Assembly: GCA_900541415.1 (NCBI GenBank)
Contig: UQJP01000034.1
Span: 1-37,291, forward strand
Direction of reading: 5' to 3'
DNA: 37,291 nt
From: an uncultured Odoribacter sp.
GTDB taxonomy: Bacteria; Bacteroidota; Bacteroidia; Bacteroidales; Marinifilaceae
In this document: in pieces, positions 33,683 to 37,291 of the stretch
Layout of the letters: each line of letters starts with the position of its first letter
Position numbering within the stretch: position 1 is the stretch's first letter
Program-made: the position numbers and the translations under genes
The notes under the pieces: model-generated
The model's input: the letters and a program-made list of their open reading frames with translations, nothing else
The model's database searches: none
Told to the model about the DNA's origin: nothing

Positions 33683-33723
33683 AAGGCATGAACTTTACTA
33701 CCAAGTAGTATTGTTCGTGCCTT
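33683..33723 (+). ncRNA. Intercistronic hairpin between carboxyltransferase and biotin carrier genes
   Basis: AAGGCATGAAC / GTTCGTGCCTT (11 bp, one G-T pair, 33683-33693 with 33713-33723) encloses ACTAC-CAA-GTAGT (33697-33709), giving a long near-continuous stem. No T-run follows, so it is not an ordinary terminator. It may stabilise the upstream mRNA or act as a processing site. Confidence 0.6.
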
Positions 33724-33743
33724 CAACTTTTAATCCACTAATT

Positions 33744-33751
33744 AAAGGAGG
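33744..33751 (+). promoter_or_regulatory. Perfect Shine-Dalgarno sequence
   Basis: AAAGGAGG ends 5 nt before the ATG at 33757. Bacteroidota genes as a group use few such sites, and the other genes of this window show none this strong at normal spacing. Confidence 0.75.
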
Positions 33752-33756
33752 TAAAA

Positions 33757-34071
33757 ATGACAGTAAAATACGAAAAATTCCTGCTCAACGGAGTTGAATA
33801 TAAAACCCTGCTGACCAAAAAATGGTTAAATAGAAAGAAATGGGAAGAACCGAATCCTTATTTGCTCGAATCCCATATTCCAGGAACAATTCTCCGCATC
33901 GAAGTGAAAGAGGGACAAGAAGTGAAAGAAGGACAACTCCTGTTGATACTTCAGGCTATGAAAATGGACAATAAAATAACAGCCCCTTTTTCCGGAAAAA
34001 TCAAAAAAATCAATGTCACAGAAGGGGCTAAGATTCCCAAAGGTGAATTGATGATTGAAATGGAAGAATAA
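33757..34071 (+). CDS. Biotin carboxyl carrier protein subunit
   Basis: The protein has 104 aa. The C-terminal about 75 residues are a biotinyl/lipoyl domain: SHIPGTILRIEVKEGQEVKEGQ...LLILQAMKMDN with the biotin-accepting K69, then APFSGKIKKINVTEGAKIPKGELMIEME. The N-terminal 30 residues (YKTLLTKKWLNRKKW) are basic and may dock to the carboxyltransferase. It is the mobile arm that carries carboxybiotin to the carboxyltransferase encoded just upstream. The two genes are probably in one transcript, with a hairpin and a strong ribosome-binding site between them that may tune the subunit ratio. Confidence 0.93.
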   Translation: MTVKYEKFLLNGVEYKTLLTKKWLNRKKWEEPNPYLLESHIPGTILRIEVKEGQEVKEGQLLLILQAMKMDNKITAPFSGKIKKINVTEGAKIPKGELMIEMEE

Positions 34072-34084
34072 TTTCTCTACAATA

Positions 34085-34128
34085 CAAAAGACAAAAGCAT
34101 AGGATTAACCTCCGGCCTTTGTCTTTTG
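34085..34128 (+). terminator. Hairpin after the biotin carrier gene
   Basis: CAAAAGACAAA (34085-34095) and TTTGTCTTTTG (34118-34128) form a perfect 11-bp stem with a 22-nt loop, followed by a pyrimidine-rich TTCTTTACCTTT stretch. It is probably the terminator of the carboxyltransferase-biotin carrier unit. Confidence 0.6.
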
Positions 34129-34157
34129 TTCTTTACCTTTATCTTAAAATAAATCCT

Positions 34158-35093
34158 ATGAGTTTTTTTGTAGCTAAAAACATCATAAAAAACTATGCAA
34201 ATCACCGGGCACTCGACAATGTGTCGATTGAAATTCCGGAAGGAGCTATCTATGGGCTGCTCGGCCCCAATGGTGCGGGAAAAACGTCTCTGATCCGGAT
34301 TATCAACCAGATCACAGGTCCCGACTCCGGCGAACTTTATTTTAGGAACAGGAAACTCGTGCCGGAAGATATGAACCGCATCGGTTATCTGCCGGAAGAA
34401 AGAGGATTATATAAAAAGATGAAAGTCGGCGAGCAGGCCGTTTATCTGGCCAGACTGAAAGGGATGAGCCGGAACGATGCCGTGCAGCAATTAAAAGCCT
34501 GGTTTGAAAAATTCGGCATAGAGGGATGGTGGGATAAAAAAGTGGAAGAACTATCCAAAGGAATGGCACAGAAGGTGCAATTCATCACAACAGTCCTGCA
34601 CGAGCCCAAAATGCTTATTTTCGACGAACCTTTCAGCGGTTTCGACCCGATTAACGTCGAACTCCTGAAAAAAGAAATATTAGAATTACGGAAAAAGGGC
34701 ACGACCATTATTTTCTCAACCCACAATATGGCATCGGTAGAAGAAATATGCAGTCACATCGCCCTGATCAACCGCTCCAAAAAAATTATCGAAGGCCCGA
34801 TCAATCAAATCCGGAATAAGTATGCCAACAACACCTATCGTCTCTCGTGCCGATACGATAGCGAATTTAAACCGGAGGCACATATCGGCAAAGAATATGA
34901 AATTCTATCTCAAAAGGTGGAAGACGGACAAATGGACATCATCTTGCAGCGTCTCGAACCTTGCCCGACCAACACTTTACTACGTCGGTTGCTCGACCAA
35001 ACAGACATTATTTCCTATGAAAAAGTCATTCCCGGCATGAACGATATTTTCATTAAACTGGTGAAAGAAGGAAAGATGGTAGCAGAGTTTTAA
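34158..35093 (+). CDS. ABC transporter ATP-binding protein (NatA-like, DUF4162 C-terminus)
   Basis: The start is ATG 34158: an in-frame TTG at 34119 lies inside the preceding hairpin, and MSFFVAKNIIKNY is a normal ABC start. The protein has 311 aa. It shows Walker A GPNGAGKTS (about 37-45), Q-loop, signature LSKGMAQK (about 132-139), Walker B MLIFDEPF (about 152-159) and the switch His in FSTHN. The C-terminal about 80 residues fit DUF4162. It is paired with an ABC-2 permease 89 bp downstream. Together they resemble NatAB Na+ exporters, but the substrate is unproven. Confidence 0.92.
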   Translation: MSFFVAKNIIKNYANHRALDNVSIEIPEGAIYGLLGPNGAGKTSLIRIINQITGPDSGELYFRNRKLVPEDMNRIGYLPEERGLYKKMKVGEQAVYLARLKGMSRNDAVQQLKAWFEKFGIEGWWDKKVEELSKGMAQKVQFITTVLHEPKMLIFDEPFSGFDPINVELLKKEILELRKKGTTIIFSTHNMASVEEICSHIALINRSKKIIEGPINQIRNKYANNTYRLSCRYDSEFKPEAHIGKEYEILSQKVEDGQMDIILQRLEPCPTNTLLRRLLDQTDIISYEKVIPGMNDIFIKLVKEGKMVAEF

Positions 35094-35182
35094 TTTACCT
35101 CCCTTCAAATCCCCACACTGAAAAAAGACAATTCTATTTCCAGAACACCCCTGTCGGGGCTGGGAATTAAATATAGAAACAA

Positions 35183-36529
35183 ATGAACAAGACACTCATT
35201 ATCATAGGTAGGGAATTTTCCACCAGAGTACGTAAAAAAAGTTTCCTGATCCTGACGATCTTCGTCCCGATCCTTTTTGCGGTTTTTTACGCATTTCTGA
35301 TGTGGATGCTTTTGAAAGACGATACCCAACAACGGAAAATTGCCGTAGTAAACCTATCACCGATTGAAACTCCATTCCAGCAGGTGAATAATAACACCTT
35401 CGAATATGCAGATTCCGTGATAACGGCAAAAGGTGCACCGGATTTTTTGAAACAGCATAAGGACTATTATGCGGTGATCTGGATTCCTGAAAACGTGATG
35501 AGCAATGCCGATATTCCGATGTACTCTTTTTCACAAGTTCCGATGGAACTAAAAAATGAAATCGCATCCCAGCTACAAAAAAGGATTGAAGACATCAAGC
35601 GGAATAAGGTCATCGCCGAATCGCAAATGCCCGATCTGGAGTCCAAACTGGCAGCCACCCACACCCCCGTGCTTGTCAGGACGTTAAAAATATCCGACAC
35701 GGGCGAGGCCAAAGAAAGTTCTTCCGAAATCGCATCCGTAATCGGTTTGGTAGCCGGAATGGTCATCTATTTCTTTGTATTTATGTACGCCTCACAAGTG
35801 ATGAAAGGCGTAATCGAAGAAAAGACGAACCGAATCATAGAAGTGCTTGTTTCCTCGGTAAAACCCTTTCAATTCTTATTGGGTAAAATTATCGGAGTTG
35901 CTGCGGTAGGATTGGTACAGTTCCTCATTTGGGTGGTCTTCGGTTTTATACTGATCGGTATTATGCAAGCCTTTTTCTTACCGGGACTCGACCTGGAAGC
36001 CCTCCGCAACGCCAGCGACCTGAGCGGTGGTTTCTCCCCTATACAGACCACGGAGCTCAGTACAGCCCAAATGGAAATAATCCGTAAAGTGGCATTGACA
36101 ATCGACCCCACATTTGTTCTGAAATTCCTGGGAGCTTTCCTGTTTTATTTCATCGGAGGTTATTTGCTTTATGCTTCTCTTTTTGCTGCAATCGGGGCGG
36201 CAGTCGATAATGAAACCGACTCACAGCAGTTCATGACCCCCTTATCCATTATCTTAGTGATAGGGTTATATATCGGCTTCACCGCCATGAAAAGCCCGGA
36301 ATCCCCTCTGGTTTTATGGAGTTCCATCATTCCGTTCACCTCGCCCATCGTGATGTTAGTTCGGATTCCTTTTGGAGTTCCGGCCTGGCAGGTTGCCGTA
36401 TCGATGGCAGTATTGGTGGGCTCTTTTATCTTCTTCACCTGGCTTTCCGGTAAAATATACCGTGTGGGTATTCTGATGTATGGAAAAAAAGTGACCTGGA
36501 AAGAGCTGTATAAATGGCTAAAATATTGA
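35183..36529 (+). CDS. ABC-2 type transporter permease (NatB-like)
   Basis: The protein has 448 aa. It has one N-terminal helix (about 20-42), a large extracytoplasmic loop (about 45-185), and about five C-terminal helices (VIGLVAGMVIYFFVFMYASQ, the VAAVGLVQFLIWVVFGFILIGIM region, FLGAFLFYFIGGYLLYASLF, MTPLSIILVIGLYIGF, VAVSMAVLVGSFIFFTWLSG). The motif VMKGVIEEKTNRIIEVLVSSVKPFQFLLGK (about 207-236) is the conserved cytoplasmic region of ABC-2 permeases of the NatB/YhaP group. It works with the ATPase encoded upstream as an efflux system of unknown substrate (Na+ or a small molecule). Confidence 0.9.
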   Translation: MNKTLIIIGREFSTRVRKKSFLILTIFVPILFAVFYAFLMWMLLKDDTQQRKIAVVNLSPIETPFQQVNNNTFEYADSVITAKGAPDFLKQHKDYYAVIWIPENVMSNADIPMYSFSQVPMELKNEIASQLQKRIEDIKRNKVIAESQMPDLESKLAATHTPVLVRTLKISDTGEAKESSSEIASVIGLVAGMVIYFFVFMYASQVMKGVIEEKTNRIIEVLVSSVKPFQFLLGKIIGVAAVGLVQFLIWVVFGFILIGIMQAFFLPGLDLEALRNASDLSGGFSPIQTTELSTAQMEIIRKVALTIDPTFVLKFLGAFLFYFIGGYLLYASLFAAIGAAVDNETDSQQFMTPLSIILVIGLYIGFTAMKSPESPLVLWSSIIPFTSPIVMLVRIPFGVPAWQVAVSMAVLVGSFIFFTWLSGKIYRVGILMYGKKVTWKELYKWLKY

Positions 36530-36668
36530 TCCTTTAGTTCTTTGATGAAAAGTCACGGAAAAGATTAAAGCGAAAAAACAAATCAAAGCGAAAAAGCAAA
36601 AGATAATCGGTTACTTTGGAAGAACGATCAATAACCTCCAAAGCTCCGGCAAAACAGCATGAACAAAC

Positions 36669-36700
36669 AAAATAAGCCCGGTATAAACCGGGCTTATTTT
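36669..36700. terminator. Bidirectional terminator
   Basis: A 14-bp stem AAAATAAGCCCGGT with its complement and a 4-nt loop has T-runs on both strands. It separates the ABC genes from the convergent PQQ-propeller gene. Between 36530 and 36668 I see only an A-rich stretch with a short direct repeat (AAAGCGAAAAA at 36567-36577 and 36585-36595). Confidence 0.92.
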
Positions 36701-36784
36701 TATAAAAAGAAATTTAATTCTGCCTCAAATAGCTTTATCAGGAACTGATTTCAGGCACTTGCCCGTCTATTTTTACAGCATGTA

Positions 36785-37291
36785 TTAACGCCCAACGAAA
36801 GCATATATATTTCCGGAAAAATCGGCAACGATCAGTGTATTTCCGGAAATAGCCACAGAGCTGAACACCGGAGCTCCGGCGTTAAACAGCCACACCACCT
36901 CGCCGGAATCTTTATTCACTCCATACACCTTCCCATCCGAAGCCCCCACGTAAATCACATCCCCGGAAAGTATCGGGCTCGTTTCCACGGTTGCCGCAGG
37001 CTGACGGGAATAAGGAACGGTATAAACCAACGCCTCTCCCGTATTCACTCGCCATTTCAACTCCAACGTTTCCCGGTCTAAAGCCACAAGCCCCGAAGCG
37101 GAAGTTCCGAAAACAATCATTTTATCCGTCAGCAAAGGAGTGGAAGTGGCATCCACCTCAAACGGTAATTCCTTCCGGACAATGATTTTCCCGGTTTTCG
37201 TTTCCAATATGAATAAGGATTTCTGAGAAATCAAATACATAAAATTTCCATGTATGGCAGCAGAAGCTCCCCGGTTACGCAAGCCGTCCTT
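36785..37291 (-). CDS. PQQ-like beta-propeller repeat protein, 5' end beyond window
   Basis: The minus-strand frame is open from the right edge to a stop at 36785, giving the last 168 residues. It shows BamB/PQQ-type blades, each with a strand pattern and a Trp or Phe docking residue: ILETKTGKIIVRKELPF, VALDRETLELKWRVNTGE, VYGVNKDSGEVVWLFNAGAPVFSSVA, and the closing VADFSGNIYAFVGR. No other domain is in the visible part. In Bacteroidales such propellers are often fused behind a metallophosphoesterase domain or stand as BamB-like envelope proteins. Which applies here depends on the missing N-terminus. Confidence 0.85.
   Translation of the reverse strand, partial: KDGLRNRGASAAIHGNFMYLISQKSLFILETKTGKIIVRKELPFEVDATSTPLLTDKMIVFGTSASGLVALDRETLELKWRVNTGEALVYTVPYSRQPAATVETSPILSGDVIYVGASDGKVYGVNKDSGEVVWLFNAGAPVFSSVAISGNTLIVADFSGNIYAFVGR

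Noticed and set aside
36567..36595. Direct repeat AAAGCGAAAAA as an iteron or operator
   Set aside because: There are only two 11-bp copies in an A-rich stretch between a gene end and a terminator, with no promoter nearby.
36614..36643. Inverted repeat CTTTGGA / TCCAAAG after the ABC permease gene
   Set aside because: It lacks a T-run and a strong bidirectional terminator lies just downstream; probably incidental.

Overview
The window is a chromosomal segment from a member of the Bacteroidota, most likely the order Bacteroidales. The evidence is the gene families (an NVEALA-type small protein beside a six-bladed beta-propeller lipoprotein, DUF4251- and DUF4890-like secreted proteins, an rseC-rnfBCDGEA operon) and promoters of the form TTTG-N19-21-TAnnTTTG. 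An Odoribacter/Butyricimonas-like anaerobe would fit, but I cannot fix the genus from the sequence. No rRNA, tRNA, CRISPR array, insertion sequence or prophage was recognised.

Layout. (1) Positions 1-3577, minus strand: a sialic-acid module made of a ROK repressor, N-acetylneuraminate lyase, and a periplasmic kelch-type mutarotase that runs off the left edge. A NagC/Mlc-like inverted repeat abuts the lyase promoter. (2) 3792-4790: a small secreted Gly/Gln/Arg-tailed protein (plus) converges on a YhcH/NanQ-like sugar anomerase (minus) across a perfect bidirectional terminator. (3) 4921-15091, plus strand: a housekeeping run of era, der, rseC, the Rnf ion-pumping ferredoxin:NAD+ oxidoreductase (B-C-D-G-E-A) and cca. 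RnfB carries an unusual disordered C-terminal tail of about 150 residues. (4) 15270-18782, minus strand: VOC protein, AraC regulator, lipid kinase and UDP-glucose dehydrogenase. (5) 19056-25224, plus strand: a giant alpha-2-macroglobulin lipoprotein with an intact thioester motif, then an AlbA_2-domain protein. (6) 25380-26950, minus strand: six-bladed propeller lipoprotein plus NVEALA-family protein. (7) 27374-30438: a KdgF-like cupin and a secreted GH2 beta-mannosidase, divergent with interleaved promoters. (8) 30648-31856: a DUF4251 protein converging on an NAD(P)H quinone oxidoreductase-like flavoprotein, whose terminator lies inside the DUF4251 coding region. (9) 32132-34071: carboxyltransferase plus biotin carrier protein. 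(10) 34158-36529: an ABC exporter pair of NatA/NatB type. (11) From 36785 to the right edge: a PQQ-like beta-propeller, incomplete.

How the genes fit together: the Rnf complex would couple ferredoxin oxidation to ion export and NADH formation. The carboxyltransferase/biotin pair fits the succinate-propionate (methylmalonyl-CoA/propionyl-CoA) branch of the same kind of anaerobe. Sialic-acid, mannoside and perhaps uronate genes point to a life on host and dietary glycans. The least explained item is the NVEALA/propeller pair. The most checkable new points are cis-elements: a ROK operator candidate, a terminator embedded in a convergent coding sequence, and an intercistronic hairpin followed by a perfect Shine-Dalgarno sequence before the biotin carrier gene.
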